DNA of 47,728 nt, taken from the NCBI GenBank assembly GCA_947039395.1, contig CAMQYS010000015.1, positions 1 to 47,728 of the forward strand. The letters are read 5' to 3'. Position 1 is the stretch's first letter. Each line of letters begins with the position of its first letter. The notes beneath the pieces were generated by a model. The model searched no databases, was not told the DNA's origin, and saw only the letters and a list, made by a program, of their open reading frames with translations. Source of the stretch: an uncultured Deferribacteraceae bacterium. GTDB lineage: Bacteria; Chrysiogenota; Deferribacteres; Deferribacterales; Mucispirillaceae. Positions 35,858-45,112 of the stretch are shown piece by piece. The position numbers were made by a program, and so were the translations under genes.

Positions 35858-37567
35858 ATGTTGATTTATAATTGTTTGAAAAAAATTATTATAGGGGTTT
35901 TATTTATGTTTTCATTTCTGTTTATGTCGGTTGATGGTGGTAGTGCTAATGATGATTTAAATAATAAATTATTAAATGCAGCAATCAGTGAGAATTTAAA
36001 AGATGTGAAAAAGTTTATCAAACAGGGTGCAGATATAAACGCTGTAGATGTAAATAATAAATCGGTGTTAATGTATGCTTCTGGTAGAGGCTATATTGAG
36101 ATCGTTAAATTTTTAGTTAAGTCAGGCGCTAAAGTTAATCATAAAGATATTGAGGGTTATACAGCGTTACGATGGGCATCATTTGAACGTAGAGCTGATG
36201 TTGTTAAATATTTAATTGATAACGGTGCTGATATAAAAGTTGTAGATAAAAGAGGTTTAACACCGTTAATGGAGGCTGCAAAATCAGGCAGTATTAAAAC
36301 AGTTAGGGTGTTAGTTGATGCAGGATCAGATATTAATGCAAGAACGGGTACAGGTTCAACTGTGTTAATGTTTGCCTCAAAAGGTAACAGTGTTGATAAT
36401 GTTGAGGTTGTTCGTTTATTAGTAGATAAAGGTGCAGATTTGAATGCTACAGATAAGAACGGTACAACTGTTTTAATAGCTTCCACATATTTGATGTCAT
36501 CATCACTAAGTGGCGATACGGCAATGACTAATCTGCTGATAGAGTTAGGTATGGATGTGAATATTAAAGATAATGATGGCAATACAGCATTAATAACGGC
36601 TGCGATGAATGGTAATAAAAAAGTTATACCTATACTTGTTAATGCAGGTTCAGATATTGATACTAAAAATAGGAACGGAGAAACTGCTTTAATATGGGCA
36701 AGTAGTGAAGGAGAGATAGATATAGTTAATATCCTTTTAGAGTTAGGAGCAGATGTTAATATTAAAGATAATAGTAAAAAAACTGCATTAGATTATGCGT
36801 CAAACGGTGGGTATGATGATGTTGTTAAATCGCTTGCGGCATCAAGTGGCAGTAAGGGTAAGGGTAGTAAGTATCTAAAAAAGTCAGAGAAAGTTAATCT
36901 TAATAAAGAGCTTCTAAAGGCATCAGAGAAAGGTGATTTAAAGCAGGTTAAATTGTTACTTAAACAAGGTGCAGATATAGAGAGTGTAAACGGTTTCGGT
37001 TCAACTCCATTAATCGTTGCGTCATCATCTAATCATATTGATGTGGTTAAGTATCTATTAAAATCAGGAGCAGATATAGAGTCTTACAATTATGGAACAG
37101 CACTTGTTAATGCAGCATATTCTGGAAATTTTGATATTGTAAAATTGTTGATTAATAAAGGTGCGAATATTAAAAGTCGTAATGGACAAGATATGACGGT
37201 ATTAATGGTTGCGTGCATTAATGGGCATTTAGATCTTGCACGTTATTTGCTTAAACTAGGTGTAGATGTGAATGATGTTGATAATAAAAATGGTACTGCA
37301 TTAATAGTAGCAGGTTTTGGTGGCAACTTAGATACTGTTAAATTGTTAGTAAAGTCAGGTGCAAATATAGATGATAAAAATGATGATGGCAGAACGGCGT
37401 TAATGCGATCTGCACGCATGGGACATTTAGAAGTTGTAAAATATTTAATAGATCAAGGTGCAGAATATAAAGGTAAAGATAAGTACGGCGTAACGGCGTT
37501 AGAGATGGCTGATGATAATGGTAATAAAGATATAGTTAAATATTTAAAAAGTAAAGGTGCAAAATAG
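35858..37567 (+). CDS. Exported large ankyrin-repeat protein made of two ankyrin blocks (group I)
   Basis: A 569-residue protein. I place the start at ATG 35858 because AGAGGG (35846-35851) precedes it and it gives a clean signal peptide (MLIYNCLKKIIIGVLFMFSF...GGSA, mature NDD). Two ankyrin blocks, about nine then six repeats, are separated by a Ser/Gly/Lys linker (SSGSKGKGSKYLKKSEK, about residue 330-346). The second block begins LNKELLKASEKGDLKQVKLLLKQGADI, the same N-cap that starts the other group I proteins, so two ancestral genes appear fused. It ends YLKSKGAK. Confidence 0.9.
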   Translation: MLIYNCLKKIIIGVLFMFSFLFMSVDGGSANDDLNNKLLNAAISENLKDVKKFIKQGADINAVDVNNKSVLMYASGRGYIEIVKFLVKSGAKVNHKDIEGYTALRWASFERRADVVKYLIDNGADIKVVDKRGLTPLMEAAKSGSIKTVRVLVDAGSDINARTGTGSTVLMFASKGNSVDNVEVVRLLVDKGADLNATDKNGTTVLIASTYLMSSSLSGDTAMTNLLIELGMDVNIKDNDGNTALITAAMNGNKKVIPILVNAGSDIDTKNRNGETALIWASSEGEIDIVNILLELGADVNIKDNSKKTALDYASNGGYDDVVKSLAASSGSKGKGSKYLKKSEKVNLNKELLKASEKGDLKQVKLLLKQGADIESVNGFGSTPLIVASSSNHIDVVKYLLKSGADIESYNYGTALVNAAYSGNFDIVKLLINKGANIKSRNGQDMTVLMVACINGHLDLARYLLKLGVDVNDVDNKNGTALIVAGFGGNLDTVKLLVKSGANIDDKNDDGRTALMRSARMGHLEVVKYLIDQGAEYKGKDKYGVTALEMADDNGNKDIVKYLKSKGAK

Positions 37568-37608
37568 TATAGATATAATAGTAATAATAAGTTATCAAGG
37601 GGATTATA

Positions 37609-38694
37609 ATGGAGTACATGGACAGAGTTGTAGTTAAGCGAAGTATAAAAACACAGTTAATATATCTAATCATTAGTTTATTTGTAGGATCGATATTTGG
37701 ATTAATTTTTTATTTAGATTTAAGTAGTGTTCGGTATATTAATATTTTAATAAATGTTTTTGCAGGTGCGTTTGTATTATTCTTTGGCTCATTAGTTCTT
37801 CACATATTGAGGAATTTCACAAAACCGTTGTTAGTTATTGATGCAGTAGGGTTTCTTAATAACGGTGCAAAATATGGCATGATCCCATGGAGTAATGTGA
37901 GATATGTTTATAATGCAAAATCTAAATCAAATAGGAGTAAATCATCAAAATATATCGGTGATTGCGATATCGGTATTGAGCTTCTAAGTTATGATGATTT
38001 TATGAATTCATTATCAAAATCTAAACGTAAGTCAGAGAGTTTATTTCTATCAGTTCTTATTCCAGTGATTATAATTGATGCTACTTTTGCAAAAAGAAAT
38101 ATTAAAGATATTGTAGATATAATGAGAAAATACCTTGCAGAGTATCAGCGAAGTAACGAGGGATATAGTGGTTATGAGTCTAAAAATAAAGTTGTAGAGA
38201 AATTTGATAAGATAGTTTTAGAGCGACGTGGTGGACGCATAATGATGGACTTCTGTTTAGTAATGGTTGCGATCTTTTCAATAATAATGTCAGTTGTTAT
38301 TATGGAGGGTATGATTGAAGTTGGTATCATGTTGCTACCATTTATCATAATTTTTGGATCGTTAGCGATTAGGGTATTTATCAAGGCTAAAAATAAAACT
38401 CCTGTGATGGTTATAGATAGAGATGGGTTTACTGATTATGAAAACAACGCTGGTTTAATTTTATGGCGAGATTTAGAAAGTATGGAAGTTGTATCAAGGA
38501 CACGTACCTCAAAGGATTCAGATGGCAGAGCAACTGTCACCGTAACTACGACTATTGACGTCAAGGTTAAGGGTATAGATAAATTGATAATGCTCACACT
38601 TTTCGGACCTAATGAAACTCATGAGGATGTAGCAGATGTAATGCGTAGATATCAGAGTGAGTATATAAAAAACAACCCAAGTTCAGAATATTAA
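37609..38694 (+). CDS. Duplicated membrane/PH-like protein (STM3941-like)
   Basis: A 361-residue protein with an internal duplication. Each half has two transmembrane segments (about 15-70 and 203-248) followed by a soluble segment with PLLVIDAVGFLNNGAKYGMIPWSNV or PVMVIDRDGFTDYENNAGLILWRDL. That pattern (two membrane segments, P-vlVID-dGf, W-d-) matches small STM3941/PH-like membrane proteins, by eye. Good AAGGGG site. It is the sister of the N-terminal part of the next gene, 17 bp away. Function unknown. Confidence 0.75.
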   Translation: MEYMDRVVVKRSIKTQLIYLIISLFVGSIFGLIFYLDLSSVRYINILINVFAGAFVLFFGSLVLHILRNFTKPLLVIDAVGFLNNGAKYGMIPWSNVRYVYNAKSKSNRSKSSKYIGDCDIGIELLSYDDFMNSLSKSKRKSESLFLSVLIPVIIIDATFAKRNIKDIVDIMRKYLAEYQRSNEGYSGYESKNKVVEKFDKIVLERRGGRIMMDFCLVMVAIFSIIMSVVIMEGMIEVGIMLLPFIIIFGSLAIRVFIKAKNKTPVMVIDRDGFTDYENNAGLILWRDLESMEVVSRTRTSKDSDGRATVTVTTTIDVKVKGIDKLIMLTLFGPNETHEDVADVMRRYQSEYIKNNPSSEY

Positions 38695-38711
38695 AAGAAG
38701 TGTGATTTATA

Positions 38712-40340
38712 ATGGAAAATACAGATAGAGTTATAATTAAAAGAAATCTAATTAAGCAGTGGTTATATATAATTACTTGTGGAGTGTTTTTGCTTATTTT
38801 TTTATCGTTCTTCACGGTGGATATTCTAGATACAGTAGATATTTTTACAACGTTTTTTAGTACTATCGGTATTATAGGAACATCAATATTTGGATATTTC
38901 ACTATCACATTATTAAGAAGTTCTTTCAGACCGTTAATGGTTATAGACGGAGAAGGTTTTGTAGAGACGGGTAGATTTATATGTTTTGTACCGTGGAGTA
39001 ATGTAGCCAATATATGTGAGGCTGGATCGAACTCTAAATGGTTTAGATTACGCAATCGTAATAGAGGTAAGGTAGAGATAGAGTTAAGAGATGCAACTGA
39101 GTTTTTAAATTCTTTATCAAGGTTTAGAAGATTGTTAGTTGGCAGAAGTTTATCTATTAGAAAACCTAAAATCTATATTAGCCTTAGATTTACAGCTGTG
39201 AGTGATGTAAATATAGTAGATGATATGAATAGGTATTATAATATTTATCAAACAACGGTTGGTGGTTATAACGCTTTAGAAAAAATTGATAATATTGTAG
39301 ATAATTTAGATAGGGTAGTATTTGCAAGATCATTTTTTAAAGGGTTTATAGCGATAGTTGGAGTATCTATTTTTATTACATTTTTTGTAACAGCAATGTT
39401 AATTACTGGTATACCTAAGGGAGTGTTTAGTTCTCTAGTGATACTTTTTTTCGGATTTTTGACATTTATACTTGGAAGAATTGCGATAAACTTGATCCGT
39501 AAAATATTATATAAAATACCTGTATTAGTAATAGATAGAGATGGATTTACTGATTACACAAATAAGAGAGCTGTAATTCTTTGGAGCGATGTAGAGGGTA
39601 TAGATGTTGTAACAAGAACAAGCAGATCAACAGACTCAGATGGAGAAAGAAGCACAACGTATAGTACAACAATAAATATTAAACGTATAGGTATAGATAA
39701 ATTGCTTAAACTTTCATTATCGTTTGCTAAAGAAACAGAGGAAGAGATTGCAGATATAATGGTTATATATTATGAAGCGTATAAGAAAGAGAAAGATGTA
39801 AAGAAAGAAGATATCAACCCACATAATTATTCATCTACCTATGAATATAATATTAATGATTTTGGAAAATCAAATGAGAAAAAGTTAGGGGTAGACACAA
39901 TAGTAAATACAGAGATAAATATTGAACCTGCACTTAAAATTATATTAGTATCTGAGGCTGAGCCAGATAAGATGAATATTATCGAATATGCTTGTGATTG
40001 CGATATAGAGAAAGTAAAAGAGTGTGTAGCAAATGGAGAAGATATAAATAGTATAGATGGGTATGGACAGACAGCTTTATTTTTTGCATCAGCAAATGGA
40101 GAATTAGAGATAGTAAGTTATTTAGTAGAAAACGGCACAGCAATAAATCATGTAAATCATGGTGGAGATATCGCATTAATATTTGCATCAGAGGCGGGTG
40201 TTTTAGATGTAGTTCAGTATTTATATGATCAAGGTGCAGATATTAATCATAAAAATCATAATGGCTATACGGCGTTAGATGTAGCAAAAGAGCGAAATAA
40301 TGATGATATTGTAGAGTTCTTAGAGAGTGTAAATAAATAA
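38712..40340 (+). CDS. Membrane/PH-like protein fused to C-terminal ankyrin repeats
   Basis: A 542-residue protein. Residues 1 to about 365 parallel the preceding gene: MENTDRVIIKRN start, two membrane pairs, and PLMVIDGEGFVETGRFICFVPWSNV and PVLVIDRDGFTDYTNKRAVILWSDV. A charged linker (about 365-415) leads to about four ankyrin repeats (IIEYACDCDIEKVKECVANGEDIN to EFLESVNK) that are closest to the cytosolic ankyrin genes downstream. The fusion would hold ankyrin repeats at the inner membrane, probably on the cytoplasmic side. No frameshift is seen at the junction. Confidence 0.8.
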   Translation: MENTDRVIIKRNLIKQWLYIITCGVFLLIFLSFFTVDILDTVDIFTTFFSTIGIIGTSIFGYFTITLLRSSFRPLMVIDGEGFVETGRFICFVPWSNVANICEAGSNSKWFRLRNRNRGKVEIELRDATEFLNSLSRFRRLLVGRSLSIRKPKIYISLRFTAVSDVNIVDDMNRYYNIYQTTVGGYNALEKIDNIVDNLDRVVFARSFFKGFIAIVGVSIFITFFVTAMLITGIPKGVFSSLVILFFGFLTFILGRIAINLIRKILYKIPVLVIDRDGFTDYTNKRAVILWSDVEGIDVVTRTSRSTDSDGERSTTYSTTINIKRIGIDKLLKLSLSFAKETEEEIADIMVIYYEAYKKEKDVKKEDINPHNYSSTYEYNINDFGKSNEKKLGVDTIVNTEINIEPALKIILVSEAEPDKMNIIEYACDCDIEKVKECVANGEDINSIDGYGQTALFFASANGELEIVSYLVENGTAINHVNHGGDIALIFASEAGVLDVVQYLYDQGADINHKNHNGYTALDVAKERNNDDIVEFLESVNK

Positions 40341-40350
40341 TATAATAAGG
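40331..40350. repeat. Group II spacer repeat, copy 1
   Basis: AAATAAATAATATAATAAGG at 40331-40350 recurs exactly at 41192-41211 and 42397-42416. Each copy covers the stop codon of one ankyrin gene and the ribosome binding site of the next, and each next gene starts with a related sequence (TATAACGATGATTTTATT or similar). Confidence 0.85.
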
Positions 40351-40361
40351 TAAGTTATGTA

Positions 40362-41201
40362 ATGAAAAGCTATAATGATGATTTTATTAAGAAAGTAAAA
40401 AAAGGTGATGTTATCGGAGTGCTTGAATGTATTAAAAAAGGTATAAATGTTAATACTATAATTAACGAGTATGAGATTACAGCTTTGATACATGCTTCGT
40501 TGAGTGGCAATTTAGAGTTAGTAAAAGTTCTTATATCTGAAGGTGCAGATGTTAATGCTAAAGATGATAAATGTTTTACAGCGTTAACATGGGCATCAGA
40601 AAAAGGCGTAATAGATATAGTAAAGTATTTAATTGAAAATGGTGCAGATGTTAATAATATAGATAGTAATGGATCAACTGCAATTATAAGAGCAGCAGAT
40701 CAAGGACATTTAGATGTTGTTAAATATCTAATAGATCACGGTGCAGATTTAGAAGTTGTAAATGGATACGGTATGGCATTATTAACGAGTGCAGTTAGTA
40801 ATGGACAGTTAGAAGTAGTAAAGTTTTTAGTAGAGCGTGGTGCAGATGTTAATATTAAAGATAGGTGTCACAATACAGTATTAATGTGGTCTGTCTTTGG
40901 TTCATATTTAGAAATAACAGAATATTTAGTTGAGAAAGGAGCTAATCTTAATGTTCAAGATAAAGATGGCAATACAGCTTTGATTGAAGCTGTAGCACAT
41001 AACAATATGAAGATAGTAAAAATATTAGCTGAACAAGGAGCTGATATTAATATTAAAAATAATGAAGGTATGACAGCCTTAGATATAGCTAAAGAACGTA
41101 TAGATTTTATATTCGATAAAGATCAAGCAGGAGACGCTACAACTGAAGAAGTTGAAATAGTAAAAGAAGTTATAAAATACTTAGAGAGTTTAAATAAATA
41201 A
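40362..41201 (+). CDS. Cytosolic ankyrin-repeat protein (group II)
   Basis: A 279-residue protein without a signal peptide, starting MKSYNDDFIKKVKKGDVIGVLECIKKGINVN. About eight ankyrin repeats end in YLESLNK. An AAGG site precedes the ATG. The N-terminal 60 or so residues match the genes at 41223 (broken) and 42429, so the three are tandem duplicates. Confidence 0.9.
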   Translation: MKSYNDDFIKKVKKGDVIGVLECIKKGINVNTIINEYEITALIHASLSGNLELVKVLISEGADVNAKDDKCFTALTWASEKGVIDIVKYLIENGADVNNIDSNGSTAIIRAADQGHLDVVKYLIDHGADLEVVNGYGMALLTSAVSNGQLEVVKFLVERGADVNIKDRCHNTVLMWSVFGSYLEITEYLVEKGANLNVQDKDGNTALIEAVAHNNMKIVKILAEQGADINIKNNEGMTALDIAKERIDFIFDKDQAGDATTEEVEIVKEVIKYLESLNK

Positions 41202-41211
41202 TATAATAAGG
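41192..41211. repeat. Group II spacer repeat, copy 2
   Basis: Exact copy of the 20-bp spacer at 40331, here before the broken ankyrin gene at 41223. Confidence 0.85.
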
Positions 41212-41222
41212 GGAGTGATGTA

Positions 41223-41509
41223 GTGCAACGGTATAACGATGATTTTATTCAGAAAGTAAATAATGGTGATATTATCGGAGTACTTGAATGTATTAAAAAG
41301 GTGTAGATGTTAATACTATAGTTAACGAGTACGATTTTACAGCCTTAATGTATGCTTCTTATATTGGCAATTTAGAGTTAATAAAAACTCTTATATCTCA
41401 AGGTGCAGATGTGAATATAAAGGATAAATATGGTTCAACTGCATTGATGGTAGCTTTACTACAAAAACAATCAGAGGTAGCAATTCATTTAATAAATTTA
41501 ATGAGTTAA
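41223..41509 (+). pseudogene. Frameshifted, truncated ankyrin gene copy (group II)
   Basis: The sequence matches the first 290 bp or so of the gene at 42429 (CAACGGTATAACGAT..., TACTTGAATGTATT). Its start is GTG instead of ATG. An A-run at 41295-41299 has five A where the intact copies have six, giving an immediate TAG at 41304-41306. The ankyrin frame then continues one base over (VNTIVNEYDFTALMYAS...) until a TAA at 41507-41509, after which similarity is lost. Confidence 0.88.
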
Positions 41510-41566
41510 ATAATCTTAAAAAAAATCAGATAAATGAAGATTGATAATCATATAAGGAGCAGGTAG

Positions 41567-42406
41567 ATGAAAAGATTTTTCATGTTTTTATTAGCAAGCA
41601 TAAGTATGTTTGCCTGTAGTAAAGTTGATACAAAAAATGTAGAGGCTAATCTCATGCTAGAGAAAGTTGCAGATCGTGATTTTAGTGGAGTAGAGACGTA
41701 TATTAAAAACGGTTCAAATATTAACGCTAAAAATCGAGATGGTATGACAATAATGATGTATGCGTCAGTGTACGGCAATATTGATGTTTTAAAATATTTA
41801 ATCGCAAATAAAGCTGATATAAATTTAGAGGATAATAATGGTAGAACAGCTCTTATGTGGTCAGCTAAATCTACTCATACAGATTTAGAGTTCGTAAAAT
41901 ATTTACTAGATAATGGTGCTGATCTGAAGGGTATGACTATTATAGAATGGGCAAGTGTTGGCTTACTTGAAAAAGTTAAAGAGTCTACTGGAAACGGTGC
42001 AGATATTAATCAGAAAAACGTGAATGGTTGGACGCCATTAATTGCTTCAATATTTAGAGATCATTTAGATATAATTAAGTTTCTGGTTAAAATAGATGTA
42101 GATTTGAATATAGAGGAAAATCGTGGTTTAACAGGTTTGATGATAGCATCGGAGAGAGGAAATTTAGAGATTGTTAAAATTTTAGTTGAGAATGGTGTTG
42201 ATATAAATTATCAAAACAAAGATGGTTCAACTGCGTTAAGTAGAAGTTTGGTACATGTTCGACAATATCCAGATGTTGTAAAATTTTTAGTAGATAATGG
42301 TGCTGATCTTTCTATTAAAAATAAGAACGGTAAAACAGTATTGGAAGTGGAAAAAGATAATGGACATACAGAAGTTGTAGAGTTCTTAGAGAGTTTAAAT
42401 AAATAA
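41567..42406 (+). CDS. Ankyrin-repeat lipoprotein (group II)
   Basis: A 279-residue protein with a lipoprotein signal peptide (MKRFFMFLLASISMFAC, Cys 17 as lipidation site), the only ankyrin protein in the window with a lipobox. About seven to eight ankyrin repeats follow, ending in EFLESLNK. One shortened repeat begins GMTIIEWASVGLLEKVKE (from 41930) and has a close match in the next gene. The AAGGAGCAGG site is good. Confidence 0.9.
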   Translation: MKRFFMFLLASISMFACSKVDTKNVEANLMLEKVADRDFSGVETYIKNGSNINAKNRDGMTIMMYASVYGNIDVLKYLIANKADINLEDNNGRTALMWSAKSTHTDLEFVKYLLDNGADLKGMTIIEWASVGLLEKVKESTGNGADINQKNVNGWTPLIASIFRDHLDIIKFLVKIDVDLNIEENRGLTGLMIASERGNLEIVKILVENGVDINYQNKDGSTALSRSLVHVRQYPDVVKFLVDNGADLSIKNKNGKTVLEVEKDNGHTEVVEFLESLNK

Positions 42407-42416
42407 TATAATAAGG
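42397..42416. repeat. Group II spacer repeat, copy 3
   Basis: Exact copy of the 20-bp spacer at 40331, before the gene at 42429. Confidence 0.85.
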
Positions 42417-42428
42417 GGGAGTGATGTA

Positions 42429-43904
42429 ATGCAACGGTATAACGATAATTTTATTCAGAAAGTAGAAGAGTGTGATTTATTAGGAGTACTTGAATGTATT
42501 AAAAAAGGTGTAAGTGTTAATACTATAATTAACGAGTACGATTTTACAGCCTTAATATATGCTTCTTATATTGGAAATTTAGAGTTAGTAAAAACTCTTA
42601 TATCTCAAGGTGCAGAGGTGAACATAAAGGATAAATACGGTGGTACAGCGTTGATGATAGCTTTGCTAGAAAAACAATCAGAGATTGCAATTTATTTAAT
42701 ATCAAGTGGTGCAGATGTTAATTCAAAAAACGATAAGGATTGGCCAGTATTAATGAGTGCTATAAATAACGGAAGTTTAGAAGTTGTTAAGTATATGGTA
42801 GAGCACGGTGCAGATATTAATGTAAGAGATGATAAAGGTTTTACAACTTTAATGTATGCTTCGTATACAGGAAATTTAGAGTTAATAAAATATCTAATAG
42901 ATCAAGGTTCAGATGTTAATATAAGAATTAATGATGATGGTATGACAACATTGATGACAGCATCAATGGGTGGACATTTAGATATAGTAAAATATCTAGT
43001 AGAACAAGGTGTAGATATTAATGCACAGAGCGAAGATATTTTCACAGCTTTATCGTTAGCGTTAAAATATAATAAGTTAGATGTTTTCACATATCTTGTA
43101 GATAGTGGCGCAGATATTAATTTCAAGGATAAATTCGGTTTTACAGTATTAACACGAGCATCACAAGAAGGCGTAATAGATATAGTAAAGTATTTAGTCG
43201 AGCGTGGTACAGATATTAACAATATAGATGGTAATGGATCAACGGCACTTATGAGAGCAGCAGATAAAGGACATTTAGATGTTGTTAAATATCTAATAGA
43301 TCAAGGTGCAGATTTAGAAGTTGTAAATGAATATGGTATGGCATTATTAATGAGTACAATTCATGAAGGGCAGTTAGATGTGGTAAGGTTTTTAGTAGAA
43401 CACGGTATAGATATAAGCAAGATGACGATAGTAGAATGGGCAAGTGCAGGTTGGTTAGAAAAGGTTCAAGAGTGTATAGAAAATAGTGTTGATATTCAGT
43501 TTAAGAATTATGAAGGAGATACAGCTTTAACGATTGCAACAAGAGAGCTAAAGTTTGATATTGTTGAGTATCTATTAAGTCAAGGAGCAGATATCAATCA
43601 TCAAACAGATTTTGGTAAGACAGCATTAGTCTACGCTTCGTCAAAGGGAAGTTTAGAGATGGTAAAATATTTAATAGAGCATGGAGCAGATGTTAATTCA
43701 AGTGGCGAAAAGTCAGACACGGCATTAATTGAAGCAACAGTTATAAACGATCTTGAGATTATGCAATATCTAATAGATCATGGTGCTGATTTAAATGGTA
43801 CAGATTATGCGAACGCTACAGCATTAGACGTTGCGAAGAAATATGAAATTACAGAAGCTATCGAATTTTTAGAGAACCTTAATAATCGAGATGATAAACA
43901 GTAA
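42429..43904 (+). CDS. Large cytosolic ankyrin-repeat protein (group II)
   Basis: A 491-residue protein starting MQRYNDNFIQKVEECDLLGVLECIKKGVSVN with about fifteen ankyrin repeats and no signal peptide. It includes the atypical short repeat KMTIVEWASAGWLEKVQE (from 43419) shared with the lipoprotein upstream. Its 3' end overlaps the next ORF by one base (TAATG), so the following short gene is probably translationally coupled. Confidence 0.9.
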   Translation: MQRYNDNFIQKVEECDLLGVLECIKKGVSVNTIINEYDFTALIYASYIGNLELVKTLISQGAEVNIKDKYGGTALMIALLEKQSEIAIYLISSGADVNSKNDKDWPVLMSAINNGSLEVVKYMVEHGADINVRDDKGFTTLMYASYTGNLELIKYLIDQGSDVNIRINDDGMTTLMTASMGGHLDIVKYLVEQGVDINAQSEDIFTALSLALKYNKLDVFTYLVDSGADINFKDKFGFTVLTRASQEGVIDIVKYLVERGTDINNIDGNGSTALMRAADKGHLDVVKYLIDQGADLEVVNEYGMALLMSTIHEGQLDVVRFLVEHGIDISKMTIVEWASAGWLEKVQECIENSVDIQFKNYEGDTALTIATRELKFDIVEYLLSQGADINHQTDFGKTALVYASSKGSLEMVKYLIEHGADVNSSGEKSDTALIEATVINDLEIMQYLIDHGADLNGTDYANATALDVAKKYEITEAIEFLENLNNRDDKQ

Positions 43905-44086
43905 TGAAAAGTAGTAATGAGAAACTTATAGAGAGTGCAGAGAGTGGCGATATAGAAGCTGTAAGGGAGTGTATAACATTAGGAGCAGATGTTAATACTA
44001 AAGATGATAAGGGTCAAACAGTTTTAGATATAGCTCACGAAAAAGAATATACGACTATCGTTAAATACTTAGAGAGTTTTAAATAA
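43904..44086 (+). CDS. Very short ankyrin protein (group II, last)
   Basis: A 60-residue ORF starting MKSSNEKLIESAESGDIEAVRECITLGADVN and ending KYLESFK. It holds only an N-cap and about one and a half repeats, far below the usual minimum for a stable ankyrin fold. It may be a remnant formed by deletion of the middle of a longer gene, but both ends are intact and it is coupled to the previous gene by TAATG. The terminator at 44105 follows. Confidence 0.7.
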   Translation: MKSSNEKLIESAESGDIEAVRECITLGADVNTKDDKGQTVLDIAHEKEYTTIVKYLESFK

Positions 44087-44104
44087 AAAATCAAATTTTA
44101 AGAG

Positions 44105-44128
44105 AATACCTACGCGGGTATTTTTTTT
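44105..44128 (+). terminator. Rho-independent terminator after group II
   Basis: AATACC (44105-44110) pairs with GGTATT (44117-44122), and an uninterrupted T-run follows. The same element recurs at 46784 after group III. Confidence 0.9.
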
Positions 44129-44158
44129 ATCATATTGACTTATTTTAGTGGTAGAAGC

Positions 44159-44188
44159 TTGAGAAGAATTTAAAATCAAGGTTATAAT
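44159..44188 (+). promoter_or_regulatory. Promoter of the group III ankyrin genes
   Basis: -35 TTGAGA at 44159-44164 and perfect -10 TATAAT at 44183-44188 with an 18-bp spacer. An AGGAG site and ATG follow at 44221. The whole block is duplicated at 46839-46867 with a 17-bp spacer. Confidence 0.75.
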
Positions 44189-44220
44189 TTTATGAGTGTA
44201 AAACAAATTAGGAGTTTAAT

Positions 44221-45093
44221 ATGAATACTAATAATCTTATTAAGAGTGCGAAAGATGGAGACTTAAAAGCTGTACAACAATGTATAGAAAATGGAGCAGA
44301 TGTTAATGCTAAAGATGATGAGGGAGATACAGCATTGATGTTTGCTTCACAAAAAGGACATGTTGATATTGTGAAGTATTTAGTAGAGAACGGTGCAGAT
44401 ATAAATAGTATAGATGGGTACGGACAGACAGCTTTAATTGATGCATCAGGACACGGAAATTTTGATATTGTGAAGTATTTAATAGAGAATGGTGCTGATA
44501 TTCATATTAAGGACGGAGAAGGTAAAACAGCATTGACAAATGCTTCTAGTTGGAATTATATAACAATAGTAAAATTTTTAATAGAGAACGGTGCTGATGT
44601 TAATGCTAAAGATGATGAGGACTTCACAGCATTGATATATGCTTCATTTGGAGGAAATTTTGATATTGTGAAGTATTTAGTAGAGAAAGGGGCTGATATA
44701 AATGCTAAAACTGATGAGGAATGTACAGCATTAATGTATGCATTCCGTTTTGATATTGTGAAGTATTTAGTAGAGAACGGTGCTGATGTTAATGCTAAAG
44801 ATGATGAGGACTTCACAGCGTTGATGCGAGCGTCATATAATGGACATTTAGAAAATGCTAAAGATATTGTGAAGATACTTGTAGAGAACGGAGCTGATGT
44901 TAATGATAAAGATGAAGATGGTAAAACAGCATTAATGTTTGCTTCACAGAGAGGACATTTAGATATTGTGAAGATACTTGTAGAGAAAGGTGCTGATGTA
45001 AGTGCTAAAAATAAAAAAGGTGAAACAGCATTAGATTTGGCTAGAGAATCTGAACAAACAGAAGTTGTGACATATTTAGAGAGTTTTAAATAA
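44221..45093 (+). CDS. Cytosolic ankyrin-repeat protein (group III)
   Basis: A 290-residue protein without a signal peptide, starting MNTNNLIKSAKDGDLKAVQQCIENGADVNAKDDEGDTALMFAS, with eight to nine ankyrin repeats ending in VTYLESFK. Two repeats are irregular: one has lost about eleven residues (LMYAFRFDIVKYL) and one has four extra (HLENAKDIVKIL). Several repeats are nearly identical at the DNA level to repeats in the two genes downstream. Confidence 0.92.
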   Translation: MNTNNLIKSAKDGDLKAVQQCIENGADVNAKDDEGDTALMFASQKGHVDIVKYLVENGADINSIDGYGQTALIDASGHGNFDIVKYLIENGADIHIKDGEGKTALTNASSWNYITIVKFLIENGADVNAKDDEDFTALIYASFGGNFDIVKYLVEKGADINAKTDEECTALMYAFRFDIVKYLVENGADVNAKDDEDFTALMRASYNGHLENAKDIVKILVENGADVNDKDEDGKTALMFASQRGHLDIVKILVEKGADVSAKNKKGETALDLARESEQTEVVTYLESFK

Positions 45094-45112
45094 AACAAAT
45101 TAGGAGTTTAGT

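Noticed and set aside
44556-45098. Minus-strand ORF of 180 codons over an ankyrin gene
   Set aside because: It mirrors the ankyrin periodicity in the opposite strand, has no ribosome binding site and no family resemblance. The same holds for the long antisense ORFs at 36157-36582 and 46106-46474.
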